Origin: Hevea brasiliensis
Taxonomy: Eukaryota; Streptophyta; Magnoliopsida; Malpighiales; Euphorbiaceae
Assembly (NCBI RefSeq): GCF_030052815.1
Contig: NC_079499.1
Location: forward strand, 76,709,760-76,773,759
Direction: 5' to 3'
Length of the DNA: 64,000 nt
Position numbers and translations under genes: made by a program. Under the pieces are notes generated by a model. That model was not told the DNA's origin. It saw only the letters and a program-made list of their open reading frames with translations, and ran no database searches. Below are positions 1 through 13,416 of the stretch, piece by piece; position 1 is the stretch's first letter; each line of letters starts with the position of its first letter.

Positions 1-2050
1 TTCTGATCTGATCAATCAATACTGGCTGTACATGCCATGCAACTGCTATTTGCCCCTCATCATTAATCTCTAAACTGGCATGTAATGATCTTAACTCATG
101 TACCATAGACAAAAGAGTAACCTGTAGACTTGCCATAGTCTTACGACTTAAGGCATTAGCCACAACATTAGCTTTCCTTGGCTGATAGTCTATCAGAAAA
201 TCATAGTCTTTTATCAACTCTAACCATCTCCTCTGTCTCAAATTCAACTCCTTATGAGTGCCCAGATACTTCAAACTCTTATGATCTGTATAGATGTATC
301 ACTTCTCCCCATACAAATAGTGTCTCCAGATCTTAAGAGCAAACACAATAGCTACAAGCTCCAAGTTATGTCTCGGATAATTCCTCCCATGTGGTTTTAG
401 CAGGCGTGATGCATAAGCAATAACATTCTAATCTTGCATCAGTACACAGCCTAACCCATTGTGAGAAGCATCACTATAAACTATATATTCTTTACCCGGT
501 GTAGGTAAAGTTAGGAGTAGAGCCTCAGTCAAACACCTCTTCAATTCATCAAAACTCTGCTGGCATTTATCCATCCACTGAAATTTCACATCTTTCCTCA
601 GAAGCTTGGTCAATGGAGATGCCAACATTGAGAACCCTTTCACAAAATGGCTGTAGTATCCAGCTAACCCCAGGAAACTGTGAATCTCAGTGATATTCCT
701 AGGTGGTCTCCAATTAAGGACAGCTTCTATCTTGCTAGGATCTACCTTAATACCTTTTGCTCATACTATGTGCCCCAAAAAGGATATCTTCTTCAGCCAA
801 AATTCACACTTCGATAATTTGGCGTATAGTTGTTTCTCCCTCAAAGTTTGCAGTACAATCCGCAGATATCTATCATGCTCTCCTGCGCTCCTCGAATAAA
901 CCAATATTTCATCTATAAACACAACTACAAACTAATCGAGGTATGGTCTGAAGATAGTGTTCATCAGATCCATAAAAGCAGTCGGAGCATTAGTTAACCC
1001 GAATGGCATAACCAAGAACTCATAATGGCCATAGCGGGTTCTAAAGGAAGTTTTAGGAATACTTTGCTCTTGTACTTTCAGCTAATAATAACCTGAGCTC
1101 AGGTCAATTTTGGAGAACACAACTGCACCCCTCAACTGATCAAACAAGTAATCAATGCGGGGTAATGGGTATCTATTCTTTATTGTCACCTTATTCAACT
1201 ACCAGTAGTTAATACATAAACGGAGAGTGCCATCCTTCTTCTTTACAAACAACACTGGCGCTCCCCAAGGTGGCACACTAGGGAGGATGAAGCCCTTGTC
1301 AAGCAGCTCTTGCAACTGCACTTTCAATTCTTTTAGTTCTGTTGGTGCCATTATGTATGGTGTTATGGAGATTGGGTCCACACCAGGCATAACATCAATC
1401 TCAAACTGCACCTCTTTTTCAAGAGGAAATCCTGGCAATTCATCAGGGAATACATTCAAAAAGTCACATACTGTACGGATGTCCCTCAATGCTGGACTAC
1501 TCACTTGGGTGTCTATCACATGTGCCAAGTATGTCCCACACCCTTTCCTAATCATTTTTCTGGCCAGTGCAACTGAAATGATGTTTGACGGCAATAACTA
1601 CCTTTCCCCATGTATTACTACATCACCATACTGAGGGAGAACAAAAGTGACTGTCTTCAGTCTACAGTTAATCATTGCATGATGCCTGGCTAACCAATCC
1701 ATGCCCAAGATAATATCATAATCTCCGAAGGGCATTTCAATCAAATCTGACAGAAAAACATGTCCTTGGATCACCAAAGGACAGTATCTATAAATTCTGT
1801 TAACCCTAACCTCCTGACCTAATGGACTAGTTACTAGCACATCATAGTCCATTTGTACACACTGGATAGTAGTAGAACACATTACACTAGCACTGACATA
1901 TGAATATGTGGAGCTAGGATCAAATAACACATATGCATCTTGGTCAAGGATAGAGAAAATACCAGCTACTACATATGATGTTTCAGCCTCTTCTCTCTGT
2001 TTCATGGTATAGACTCTAGCTGGTGCACCACTTGGTTCTGGCTGGTTAAT
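1..2050 (-). pseudogene. G1 pol remnant: protease, reverse transcriptase, RNase H
   Basis: Remnant of the Gypsy pol polyprotein, whose family role is to process the polyprotein, copy the RNA template and degrade it. On the minus strand the aspartic protease lies at about 2005-1640, RT at about 1560-640 and RNase H at about 560-130. The protease motif is LFDPSSTYS (the homologous triad in G2 is DPG), so its Gly is Ser (codon at 1913-1915). The RT box reads FIDE: the second catalytic Asp is Glu (908-910). In-frame stops include TAG at 932-934 (YLD*) and one near 1082, where G2 has CAG. The integrase would lie left of position 1. G2 homology makes the identity firm; the loss of function is direct from sequence. 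Confidence 0.9.
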
Positions 2051-3041
2051 AGTACTCTGACTTCCATGAGTGCTACCCCTACCTCTGCCTTTACCTCGAC
2101 CAGTTAGGTGTGACCCTCTAGGTGTAGAGACTTAGGTTGATCCTTCAGGTGCAGCAGAAGGTGTAGATCGGCGTGGACTAGTACAATCTTTAGCAAAATG
2201 TTCACTCCCTCCATAGTTGAAACATATACCGGTGGCCTTGAAACACACTCCACCGTGTGTTCTACCACAAGTCTCACACTGTTGAACTGATAAAGCTTCT
2301 CGAGATGCCTGCTTGGTCTGTTGACCAGATAGGGGTGGTCTTTGGCTAGAGTATCTACCTCTGCCAAATCTGCGACAGCTGGATCCCCCAAACTGTTTCC
2401 TCTTCCCAGAACCACTCTTAGTAGGTTGACCCTTAGCCTTTTTAGTCTTTTCTTTCTCTTGAGTGCCCTTCTTCACTATCCCTTCTGATTCTATCTTTTC
2501 CAGTTCCAGGGCTTGTGAAATCAGCTTAGAAAAATTTTGGTATCTGAATCCCACAACTTACATTCTTATGCTAGGCCTCAAACCTCTTACATCTCTCTCT
2601 GGGGGTGGAGACTAAGCTTCCAGCATAATGACTTAGCCTTGAAAAGTCCCACTTATACTCTGCTATTATTCTGTCTCCTTTCTTCAAGCTCAAGAATTCT
2701 TGTAACTTCGTATCAATAAAAGCATCAGGGACCCACTTCTGTCTGAATTCCCTCAGAAAGTCTATCCATGTCACCACAGGTGGCTTAACCAGGCTATGGG
2801 GGATGGTCTTCCACCATTCATATGCATCCCCTTGTAATAGAGAAACAGAGTACTCGAACTTCAGCTCTTCTACACACTGCAGCTTTCTGACGTTCCATTC
2901 TCTCTAACCACTATTCTGCCTCCAGTGGATCCACAGTGCCCTTAAACTTGGTAGCCCCAAATTTCATTAATTTTTCATATTGCCAAGCCGAGGGCTGTGG
3001 TTGTGCTGCAGGTGCTTGCTTCTAAGCTTGAGGTGGCACAT

Positions 3042-5129
3042 TGTTAGTAGTATGCCCTAGAGCGTATCATTTAGTATGTACCTTATACATGTTTTTATTA
3101 ATAAAAGGCATTTCCACTTTTCTGTTTACATAATATATTTATGTGTAATAGAAAAGGTCCATTGATATTTTGTTAGAAATTCTATTCTTAAGTTGTTAAG
3201 AATATGAGTGACAGTATTTCTAGTACAAAGTATCATAAATAGGTTCACAATCGAGGATACTTCATAATAAGTACATGACTTATCCAGAAAGATTGTATTC
3301 ATGTTTGTTCCCAAGTTATTTATATGAGATATAAATTAGATGGAATGGTGAGTCTCATGCCATATGATAAACATGATAAGCACTTATAAATGATAAGTAG
3401 GCCGAACCAATGGCACTTATTACAAGCACATGGAGTTTACTCTTGTCAATGCATTGTAACAAATCATATAAGTGCATATAATCTTTAGACTTGAGATAGC
3501 ACAGTTATCTTGTATATAGGTGGTTTGAGTTTGATACTGCTTTCATACTTGTACTGTGTATGGGTATATGGGCATGTGTTGGCTCCTACTAGTTATATAT
3601 AGAGGTAGGTGTTGATCAAGATGGAATCTATTCCTTTAAGTAAATAGAGATAAAATCCTATGTTCATTTAATTGTTCTTGATGTTTCAAGTTCCTGGCCA
3701 GGACAGATAGATTTATTCAGAAAAGAGTTTCTGATGAGAAAATTTTTCTAATCAAGAACTGGAATTAAAAGAGAACATAATATTCATAGCAAATAGGGTT
3801 TGACATAAACTATGACTCCAACTGAGAGATTCTAGTGTATGGTAATATATGATTATAGGTTCATTTAAGGTAAACCTTATTACTGATTGGGTGACCATGG
3901 CATGCTATACTAGGTGTTAACCATGGTCTATGAGGTGCATAAAATGATTTAGAGAAATCATTTATGTTAAGAAAGAGTTCTAATGATATTAAGAGTTGAT
4001 ATCATATCTCATTGCTAATCAGTGATGAGCCTAGTAAGTCACACACATACACAAGTAATCACCTAATTAAATATGATTTAATTAATTAATTACAGAGTTT
4101 AATTGATTAATTAAATAGGTTTGGTTTGCAATTAGATTGCAAAGTCCCTAACATGACTTGAAACCAAATATAGATTATTGGATGTATAGTATAAGTTAAA
4201 TTTATATTTAAAGTGTTTAAATATGAATTAATTAATGAGAAATTAATTAATAAAGATTAATTGATTGATTTATATTTGATATAAATTGATTAGAAAAAGA
4301 GAAATAATTATTTTGGGTTGAGAACTCAAAATTAAGACACAGGGTCATTTTGGTCATTTCACGGGGTGACATGTGGCACCATGAGATGGTGACACATGGC
4401 ACTACACATAAGCTTGCCAAATGTCTTTTAATCATGTAAGGCGATTAAAATTAAGATTAAATATAGGTTTGACACTTGGCACAATGTGATTGGGTCAATT
4501 AAACCTATAACCAGTCAGAGGGTGACATGTGGCAAGGGTTTAATGTGTTAACCTACCTATATAAGTGTTGTTATGAAAAGAGAAAAAACAACCAGCAGCT
4601 ATCCTCTTTTGTGCCTCCACCTTGAAGCTCCCATTCTCTCTTCATCTTCTTCTCTCATCTATTCTAAGAGATTAGCAAACAATCTCTTGAATTAAAAATA
4701 CTATAAATTATTTCTAGTGTCCTGTTTACATCTTTAATCTCTTAAAAGGCAGAACTTGATTTTCTAATTAATAGAAAAAGCTTTAGAAGCTGTTCAAGGG
4801 CTGCCAAAGGTGTTCTTGGTGTGGACAAGCTAGAGGGGCAACATCTGGTGTCCTGAAGACGCATCTGAAAGGCACAAATATACTGCAATGCATTAAGAGG
4901 TTAGTGTATTTGTTCTTGATTTAATCTAGGGTTCTAAAATTAATCTGATTAATTTTAAAATCTTAAATGGCAAATACAGATCCAAAAATATATTGAAAGT
5001 GTTTTAATATGTCGTTTATCATTGAAATCAAATAGAAAAAAATAAATCTTGCATGATGCATGTAACCTTAGGTGAAAATTTTTTAATTCAATGATATAAA
5101 CTTGTGTTTTTCATGCTTCCGCTCCTTCA
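3042..5129 (+). mobile_element. Copia solo LTR (C-solo1)
   Basis: A 2088-bp LTR starting TGTTAGTAG and ending CCTTCA, flanked by the exact duplication CACAT (3037-3041 and 5130-5134). No internal region remains, so two LTRs recombined after a full element had inserted into G1 gag. It carries the family U3 array (4368, 4391, 4471, 4524) and a clean TATATAAG at 4558-4565. It looks somewhat older than the C2 and C3 LTRs because the first array motif has lost its CpG (CATGTG instead of CACGTG). Confidence 0.95.
4368..4565 (+). promoter_or_regulatory. U3 motif array and TATA box of C-solo1
   Basis: Four copies of GACAYNTGGCA begin at 4368, 4391, 4471 and 4524; TATATAAG begins 34 bp after the last one. 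Spacings of 23, 80, 53 and 34 bp are identical in C2 and nearly identical in C3. Probably the Pol II promoter of the LTR. Transcription factor identity is inference from the CANNTG-type cores. Confidence 0.6.
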
Positions 5130-5475
5130 CACATTTCCCGCCATTTGTTGGAAAAATGCAGCAATCTTCTATGCAAACTGAGCAGGAAACTGCGGTGGTG
5201 GAGTAGGAGCTAGAGTGGCTGACCCACTCACGTTTTGGAGTGCTGGGGCTTCCCCTTGGACCTTAGCCTCGACAGATTGCTCTACGGAATGATCTCCCTC
5301 TTCCATTCCATTTCTTAAAAATTTCTACTTCCTGAGATCAAACACAAGGATGATGACCTCCATTAGTGCATAATCATTATGTAAATATGTCATATGTATC
5401 AATTAAAAACACTTGAGCAGTTGTACTTATCAAAGAAATATTCACATACATAGTCAAAATTCATTGTAAAACTAG

Positions 5476-5487
5476 GCTCTGATACCA
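5476..5487 (-). other. Primer binding site of G1 (initiator Met tRNA)
   Basis: The minus strand reads TGGTATCAGAGC, the usual complement of the initiator Met-tRNA 3' end, 8 bp downstream of the LTR end on that strand. The leader to the gag start (5475-5307) shows nothing else. Confidence 0.9.
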
Positions 5488-5495
5488 CTAAAACA

Positions 5496-7200
5496 TGTCA
5501 CACCTTACCCCTCTATAAGGCATAACATGATCCCGTAAAACACCTAATGAACTACCGAATTTCACCTGCCGATAACTCATTAAGTACCCTACAAGGGATT
5601 TTAAAACCATTTTCTTACTTTTTGGAAGTAGTGAGCATTTTAGTAGGAATTAAAAACATTTAATAGAAGTTTCAAAACTAATAAAAATTTTGGTCTATTT
5701 TTATTTGTTTGATATTTTTGGAAAAATTTCGGCAGAGTGCCGTTTGTATTTTGAGGAAGAGAGTTCTTCAAAAACCTGTAAAAAAACTTCCACTAATTAT
5801 TTCCACAACTCCCAACACCAAAACAACTCAAGTCAACACAATTCAATTTAAGTCGACAATTCAACCAAAGTTGTCATCTCAAATACTTAATAAATTCATT
5901 CACATTGCATATAGTACTTAATTTACAAATACAGATCCTAATTTACAAAAAGAAAATCCAAAATAACATTATTACAATTTACTATACAACTGCTTAACTT
6001 TTCATTAATACATAAGACATTACAATATTTACATCAAATAACTACAAGGGTATAAATAAATACTCGTAAAAAAATATCAGCAAAGTCCTTGCCAATTTAG
6101 TAGCTCACCCTACCGCTTTTTCTTTGCCCTTATCTGCGACAGCAAAATAAGCTATCGCTGAGTATAAAAATACTCAGTGGTGCATAATGAAAATTTGAAA
6201 TGAAATACATATAACATTCACTGATAAATCACAATTATATATTTCACTAATTATCAAAACTCATTGTAGCACAATTTTGGTCAAATAATTTAGTAAATAC
6301 AGTGTTGCCAATCCATACACAACTTAAGCCATGGCACAAAATTTTCGATCAATACCGCGTTGTACACCACGACAAGGCAATCTACAACCCCACTAATTGA
6401 AATCAATGAGGGAGGTGCCTAGCTAGCTAATGAGTACTCATCCAATCTAAAACCTCAACTGGTAAACCAGAGAGGGAGGAAAATAATCGATCTCAACCCC
6501 ATAAATGGAGGAGGAATAATAAGGCATTGTCATGCTAAGTGTGATTCCGAAATTAATTTAAAGCAATTTGTTCAAATATTTCATGCAAATCACACTAAAT
6601 TTCTAAAGTCACCTTTTCATTCACAAAGTGACAGCACAAAAATTCTTAAACTCATAATTAACACAGCAATTTCATAATGCGTACTAAATCAATTTTTCAA
6701 TGATAAAATGCTTAAATAAGGTTTATTGTGCACAAACCTGACATGAGTCGCCTCTAGGCCTTGACTCGCTCTGTTAGACCTTTCGGGTCTTTTTCAGCTG
6801 AAACACAAAATTTATAGTGTCTTAGTTTCTTTGCCTCACAATAATTCCAATAATTAATCCTAATATGCTTAAACTTACATTCTTAAAAATTTTTATGTTG
6901 GACTTACTATTCAAGTCAAAATATTGACTTTCTTATGCTTAATAGGCATGGGAAATCCAATTATACCCACATATCACGTTTTGGTTACCTAACTTTATTG
7001 GTTTTGGTCATTTTCTCAAAACTTAAGACTTTTAGGCAAACTTTTAAATTTTCAGTTTTGGTGACCTATTTTGCACTGCTCCATTGTTCATGTTGCTGTT
7101 AGAATTTGGCTAAGTTTTCTTTATATAAATTATTCCTTATTGTCTTAACTTTATTTTCCTTTTTGAATCACTCCATTTTGGAGTTTTGTAGCTCAAGTTA
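5496..7200 (-). repeat. G1 5' LTR, truncated
   Basis: On the plus strand it opens with TGTCACACC and is collinear with S1 from 8177 to about 9960, so it is the 3' half of the LTR in element orientation. The expected TGTAACACC end is missing: at about 7200 the sequence becomes Copia LTR. No gene seen; short open frames inside are not conserved. Confidence 0.88.
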
Positions 7201-8176
7201 TACACATACACAAGATAATCACCAAGTAAAATGTTATTTAATTGATTAATTAAGGAGTTTAATTAATTAATTAATTAGGCTTGGTTTTGCAATAAGATTA
7301 CAAAGTCCCTAGCATGACTTGAAATCAAATATAGGTATTAGATGTATAGTATAAGTTAGATTTATATTTAATGTTTTGAAATATGAATTTAATTGTGAGA
7401 AATTAATTAATGGAGATTAATTAATTGATTTGTATTTGATATAAATTGATTAGAAAAGGAGAAATAATGATTTTGGGTTGAGAACTCAAAATTACAACAT
7501 AAGGGTAATTTGGTCATTTCACATAATAACATGTGGCACCATGAGATGGTGACATGTGGCACCATGAGATGTTAACACATGGCATCATATAAGTTTGCTA
7601 TTTGTCTTCCTAGCATGTAAGGTGACCAAAGTGAAGATTAAGTCTAGCTTTAACACTTGGTTTAATGTGATTAAGTCAATTAAAAGTAAGATTCAATATG
7701 GTGGTGACATGTGGCACAGGGTTTAAGTGATTACTTGGCCTAATTATATAAAGAGATGTTATAAGAAAAAATTAGCCACTCTCTCCATTCTCTCTATGTG
7801 TGGCGACACCTATTTCTCCCTGTCATCTCTTCATCTTTTCTCATCAATTCAAAGAGAATCACTCCATTCCCTTTGAATTAAAATTGCTAGAAATTATTTT
7901 TAGTGTTCTATACACACATACAGCCTCTCTAAATGTAAGAACCCAATTTATAATTGGTTGGAAAAGGCTTAAAAAGAAAATTGGGGGTTGCCATTGATGA
8001 TCTTGGTGTGGACAAGCTAGAGGGACAACACTTGGGATCCTAGGTGCTTCCTAAAGGTGCCAATCACATCTATAGTGCATCAAAGAGGTTAGTGCTCTAA
8101 CACCTCTTTTAAACTAGGGTTTAAATGAATTAATTTGTTAATTCACAATCTTGAATGGCAAACATAGATCCTAATA
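7201..8176 (+). repeat. CA 5' LTR, first remaining part
   Basis: Copia LTR sequence from the ACACATACACAAG segment to the S1 insertion point. It contains a variant U3 array with an extra GACATGTGGCA unit near 7530-7590 and a TATATAA box near 7745. TAATA at 8172-8176 is the left copy of the S1 target duplication. A short open frame at 7800-7997 in the R/U5 part is discussed in the findings. Confidence 0.85.
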
Positions 8177-11100
8177 TGTCACACCTTACCCCTCTGTAAG
8201 GCATAATATGATCCCATAGTATACCTAATGAATTATCGACTTCGTCTATCGATAACCCATTAAATACACTACAAGGGATTTTAAAACAATTTTCTTACTT
8301 TTTGAAAGTGGTGAGCTTTTTAGCAGGTATTAAAAACATTTACTTGAAGTTTAAAAACTAGTTAAAATTTTTGTCTATTTTTATTTCTACGTAAATTTTG
8401 GAAAAATTTCTGCAGAGTGCCATCTATATTTGGGAAAAACAATTCTTCAAACACGTGTGAAAACATTTCTAATAATTCATTTCATCAAAACCAACCACTA
8501 CCACAACACAAATCAACATCATTTCTCCCAACTCCATAATTCAAAATAATTCTCAATTCAATTGTCTTCAAAAATAATACTAAATAACTTTATTCATATT
8601 ATATTAAAGAAAAATCAATTTACATTCATTATCCCAAAATTTACATTAGAAAATTCAAAATAATATTATTACAAAATCTATACAACTGCTCATGACTAGT
8701 TTATACATGTACATACATATACATACACCAAAATAAACATTACAATCATGGTATAAAATTATACCCGACAAAATCTCAAGGATGTAGCTCCGAGATCTTC
8801 AGCAGCTCACTCTGCTGCTTTACTAGTCTCTTTATCTGCGACAGGAATAAATAGGCATCGTTGAGTACTATGACTCAATGGTGTACAACATACTAAAATA
8901 ACATTTTATGCATAATTCAAATCACATTTATTCAAATATAGTACTAAAAATGAAAAATAGAAACAAAACACAATATACAATTTTAGTCAAAACATTCTCA
9001 TTTCGGAAGTCTCAAAACAGGTTTCATAAATACACACAGTTATATCATGCCATTCAGAATAATGTTCATCTCAATAGCCGGAGGCTTATGAGGAATCACA
9101 AGGCTAGCTAGCTCAAACTATGGGTACCTATTCAATTTCTTTCTCTACTGGCACGCACCTCAACACTTCAGCCAGAGAGGGAATCAAAAATCAAAACTAA
9201 TTCCTCCCACTATTCATGCTAGTGAGGCATTCAAATATATGGTCATGACACTGTGGTTTCAAAACTATCTTAATAATTTATTAAACATTTACTGACAATT
9301 AAAACACATATCATGAAATTTCTAACAATTTAGATCAAAAGCATAGTGTACATTTCAATCACCATTTTGCAATATAAATAGATCACAATTCATTTCATGT
9401 ACATTGCAAAATGAAATTTAAAGAACATTTTATTTTGTGCACAAACCTCATGCAAGTCGCCTCTAGGCCTTGACTCGACGTCTCGAGTTCTTTCCCGGTA
9501 TTCCTTTCGACTGATACACACAATTTTATAGTGTTTCAGTATCAAAATTTGTCATAAATCCAAAAACAAATTCAAATCTATTTTTTTTTAGCTTTAATAT
9601 GCTTAACGTGACGTTCTTCAAAATTTGCACTTCGGGGTTACTATTTATGACACTATTCGAGTCAAATTATTGACTTTCTCATCCTTAATAGGTATGGGAA
9701 TTTTAATTTCACCCACATGCCACATTTTGGTTACCTAATTTGTTGGTTTTGGTTGTTTCCTTAAATTTCAAGTCTCTTATGTGAAATTTTTAAATTTCAT
9801 ATTTGGTGTCCTATATTATACTATTCCATTGGTCAAGTTGCTGTTAAAATTTGGCTAAGTTTTCTTGATAGAAATTGTTCCTTTTTGTCTTAAATTTATT
9901 TCCCTTTTTGAATCACTCCATTTGGAGTTTTGTAGCCCAAGATATGACTATTTGAATGGGGCTGGCTGAATTTAGTATTATCCAGAATTCTGGGCATTTT
10001 CTGGATATTGGCAGTTTTTAGTGTGCTGATTGCAGGTGACTTTTCAGATTGATTATGGTCAAAATTTGGGTTTGTTTTCTTCATGAAAGTTGTAGGGCTA
10101 TGTCTCAGCTCTTTATCGGTATAAGATACAGGTCATTTGGACCTTCCTAGGCCAAGTTATGGTCATTTAAGTAACTACTGTTCATTTGGTCATTTTTGTA
10201 TAGGGCAGTGTGCCCGAATCCGGATTTGGCCTAATTGTTCACTAAGTTATGGTCATTTTATAGGCATGATTCATGAATGAAAAATGCTCTATCCTATGTC
10301 TAGTTTCATTCCCAATTGGTCTCACACTAATTGGGTTGGTAAATTTTCAGCTTTGATCCTTGAAAGGGACTTAGGTCAAGCTGTCAACATACTGACCCTA
10401 ACCAATCCGAATTGAAACTTGGTTCTAGCAATTCACACACAACACAAATGGTCACAATTGACCATTTCTCAACTCAAATAAGGTCACCTACATCAATTGA
10501 CCAATTCTCAAATTTTTTTTCCAATTTTTCACATACTCGAAAACCCTAGTTACACATTTGTGTAATTTAATGCATTCAAAGTGTACATCTAATGTCTATG
10601 CACCTAATTCACCTTAAACAACCATTTCACTTCCATCAAATTCATGAAATTTATCCACCCTCATAATCTGGCCAACAATCATAACCAATCCCCCAACAAG
10701 TGTTTTCTTTTGATTTTAAGTTAAGATCTAAGCTACTTACACTAAAAACATAAGTATTAAACATAATTTTTCAATTCAAACCACTAACCTTTCTTTGATG
10801 TTAAACTCTTCAATTTCCCTCCTTGTTTCTTCTTTCTTTCTAGCTCAATCACCTTGTCAAGTGAGTTTATCAAGTTCTAATGGACAAATTTGGGAGCAAG
10901 GTGGGGTTTAATGGGTGGAATCAAGCTTGGACTTAAGCTTCCATAGAGGTTCTTCAATGGTGGTGAGAGAGAGCATGCAAGCTGGCCACTTGGGGAGAAG
11001 ACAAGAAATGATTTCTCTTTTCCTTTTTTCAGGTATTTTATATGTAATTAACTTTAATTAACTTAGTCAAAAACTGTATAAAAATTAAAATGAGTTTTGA

Positions 11101-11684
11101 CATCATGATGATGTCATCCAATAATGTAATAAACTTTTTTTAATTTTCCTTTTCTTTTACATTTATTTTTCCATTAGTTCTTAAATTTAATTTCTGATTC
11201 CGAAATTTTCTTTCCTCTGATTTTATTGGACAGTTAGGTTAGGAGTCAGCTCTAGGGGTGAATTTTCCAAATTGCCTCTTGTTGGTTCAATTTGGTTTGC
11301 AAGTTATTTAATATTTCTTCTGAATCCCTGACCTAATTATTTCACCAGCTTAATAACTATTTTTCATGATTTTCGCTTTTCCACTATGTTTGCAATAGTC
11401 CTAAGGACTGCGGCGTCACATTTTTTGGTTCGAAATTTGAGTTAAGACTGACCTCGCAGTTATTTCCTAAGAAGGTCACTCATCGTTGTAACTCTCGGTT
11501 CATTTAACCTTTTATGCTTTGTTTTTCTTCTTTATAGTTAACTATTTTGCAATTATTAATTATTTGCATTCAGGGCTTATCTAGGTGGTGTCTTAGATGT
11601 GGTTCTAATTCTCTTAATTATCCGAACCGACAACGGTCACCGTAACAGTAAAATGTACCAGGCTATGCAAATAGGGGTGTTACA
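8177..11684 (-). mobile_element. Gypsy solo LTR S1
   Basis: A 3508-bp solo LTR in reverse orientation: the plus strand opens TGTCACACC and closes GGTGTTACA. Exact TSD TAATA (8172-8176, 11685-11689). The CA LTR continues directly after it. It belongs to the same subfamily as S3 and the G1 LTR; it shares both ends with the G2 LTR, but its middle differs. No gene seen inside; the 60-70 codon frames (8908-9111, 9896-10084) have no recognisable domain. Confidence 0.95.
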
Positions 11685-11689
11685 TAATA

Positions 11690-11831
11690 CATATTAAAAG
11701 TGTTTTAATATGTAATTGAGCATTGAAATTAATTAGGCACATAAAAGATGTGGTGTGATGCATGTAACCCAAGAAGAAAATTTTTGAAATTTAATGCTCT
11801 GATGAACAATATTCATGCTTCCGCTCCTTCA
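11690..11831 (+). repeat. CA 5' LTR, last part
   Basis: U5 end of the Copia LTR resuming after S1 and ending CTCCTTCA, immediately before the primer site. Confidence 0.85.
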
Positions 11832-11833
11832 AT

Positions 11834-11846
11834 TGGTGTTAGAGCC
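11834..11846 (+). other. Decayed primer binding site of CA
   Basis: TGGTGTTAGAGCC, two changes from the TGGTATCAGAGCC found in C2, C3 and C-end, at the same distance from the LTR end. Confidence 0.75.
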
Positions 11847-13416
11847 ACTATATTTGCCATTTAGATTGTTTAATATGATATTTAATTGTGTGATTTTATC
11901 AATTTTGATTGATTGATTGCTGGTTACATTAATATATGTGGCGGCATGGTTATGAGCTTGATGGTGCGCATGGTTTTGAGGAGAACACTCCTAGGTAGTG
12001 TTTACATGATGCGCATAGACTATGGGCCTCTTTGTATAATTCTTATGTATTTATGGCCCATAATTAGGCCCATGCTTAATTAGATTGTTTAATTAATAAT
12101 TTTAATTACACAATTAAATTTTGATTCAATTGTTTGAATGAGATTCAAATATGAATTTTTCAATTGTTTAAATGAGATTCAAATCTGAATTTTTAAATTT
12201 GTTTAAATGAGATTCAAATCTGAATTTTTTAGTTGAATATAAGATATTCAATTTAATTTTAATATGTATGTTTTATTTAATTGTTAAATGGTAATATGCA
12301 TGATGGATGATCATGGACAATAAAAGACCAATGTGATTAGATTTATTTCTTTTATTTTTCTTTAGGTTGTAAAATAATTAATTTTATTTTTGGTGGCATG
12401 TATTACAAGTGTTGTAATAATTTGGGTTGTAATTTCATTTATTTGAGGACTTTAAAGTCCTTATTCTTGTAAATTCACTTTGGCATGCCAAGGATTACAA
12501 TGTAATTGGATTGCAAGAAGATCAAGGAGGTTAAGAGCATTGGTGGGACCAGTGGGAGGAAATCAAGATCAAGTGTTGATTATGTACTCCTTCAACAAAT
12601 CTTGTAAAATGAATGAATGAAATGCACCTAAGAATGCCCTGATTCAATTCTTGGTGGCTTAGAATTGAATCTCTTAGAAAGTCCATGATCATACCATATT
12701 TATTGTTTATCCATGTATGCATGAGATATATGGGAATGTATACAAGTATATGATATATGCATGCTAATTGGATAATGTGCAAAGTGAGACCATAATAATA
12801 ATTAAGCTGACCACTAAATCTTTCAAACAAATGATTAAGTTGGAAATGGCATAATTAAAGTAATTATATCATGGGCCCTCCATTGAGGCAATTATTTTAA
12901 GAAATTTTAAATACTTCCATTTGATGCATTTAATTTGAGAGATTTTCTTAAGAATAATTATTAAGCATGAGATGTTGTAAATATGTAAATAAGTTGATGC
13001 CCAATAATGAATGTGCCTGAGGACATTAAAGTTATTTGCATGTTTACTGGATTAATGGGATCAACTTAACTAATGCAAGATGAATCAATAATGGATGTGC
13101 CGGAGATTTTGAGCATTAAGGGCTAGATAAAGGATTGAACCTCACATGAAATGTTATGGGCAAGGAATTGCTCACTTATAGTTTGTTGTAATCCCAATAA
13201 TGGATGTGCCTGAGGATGATCAATAAGACTATAGGAATTCAATCACCCACTAGAAATCCATCCAACTAGGATTTCTGTTTCCTCTTTTGGAAGTGTAGGA
13301 TTCGCCAAGTTAGTGGGAGGACCAATTTGATTAAAAGACCATAATCATTTTGGTTAATTACTTGATACATTTACTAATTAATCTAGTTATTTTCTGTAGT
13401 TATTCTTCTTATAATA
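11847..13416 (+). other. CA untranslated leader
   Basis: About 1.6 kb between primer site and gag, collinear with the C2 and C3 leaders. It has a short version (about 4 units, 12120-12245) of the 36-37-bp tandem repeat, the motif ATGGATGTGCCTGAGG or a close variant three times (from about 13000 to 13216), and the conserved hairpin at 13246-13317. No coding potential seen. Confidence 0.75.

Larger units (their letters stand above)
2100..5306 (-). pseudogene. G1 gag remnant, split by a Copia solo LTR
   Basis: Nucleocapsid/capsid polyprotein remnant. The start codon is the CAT at 5304-5306 (MEEGDHSVEQSVEA on the minus strand, matching G2 gag at 18423). The N-terminal part (5306-5135) is separated from the rest (3036 downward) by the solo LTR 3042-5129. 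Downstream come the capsid-like region, a basic Lys/Arg/Gly/Gln-rich stretch and a zinc knuckle near 2190-2225. The knuckle reads CFNYGGSEHFAKDC: the second Cys of the C-X2-C-X4-H-X4-C box is Tyr (codon at 2213-2215), so zinc binding should fail. Frame changes occur at about 2560 and 2800. Confidence 0.87.
1..7200 (-). mobile_element. Ty3/Gypsy element G1, 3' part outside the window
   Basis: Minus-strand chromovirus-like LTR retrotransposon. Read on the minus strand the order is 5' LTR (7200 down to 5496), Met-tRNA primer site, gag, protease, RT and RNase H. The window edge cuts it at the linker before integrase. Its protein and DNA sequence is collinear with G2 (14535-40105). A Copia solo LTR (3042-5129) sits inside gag with TSD CACAT on both sides. 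The LTR is truncated at about 7200, where Gypsy LTR sequence changes abruptly into Copia LTR sequence with no target duplication, so a deletion probably joined two repeats there. It is thoroughly decayed and cannot be active. Confidence 0.93.

Noticed and set aside
1227..1634. 135-codon forward frame, with a twin on the minus strand at 20016-20426
   Set aside because: Both are antisense to the protease/RT region of G1 and G2. The similarity of the pair only reflects that the sense strands are homologous.
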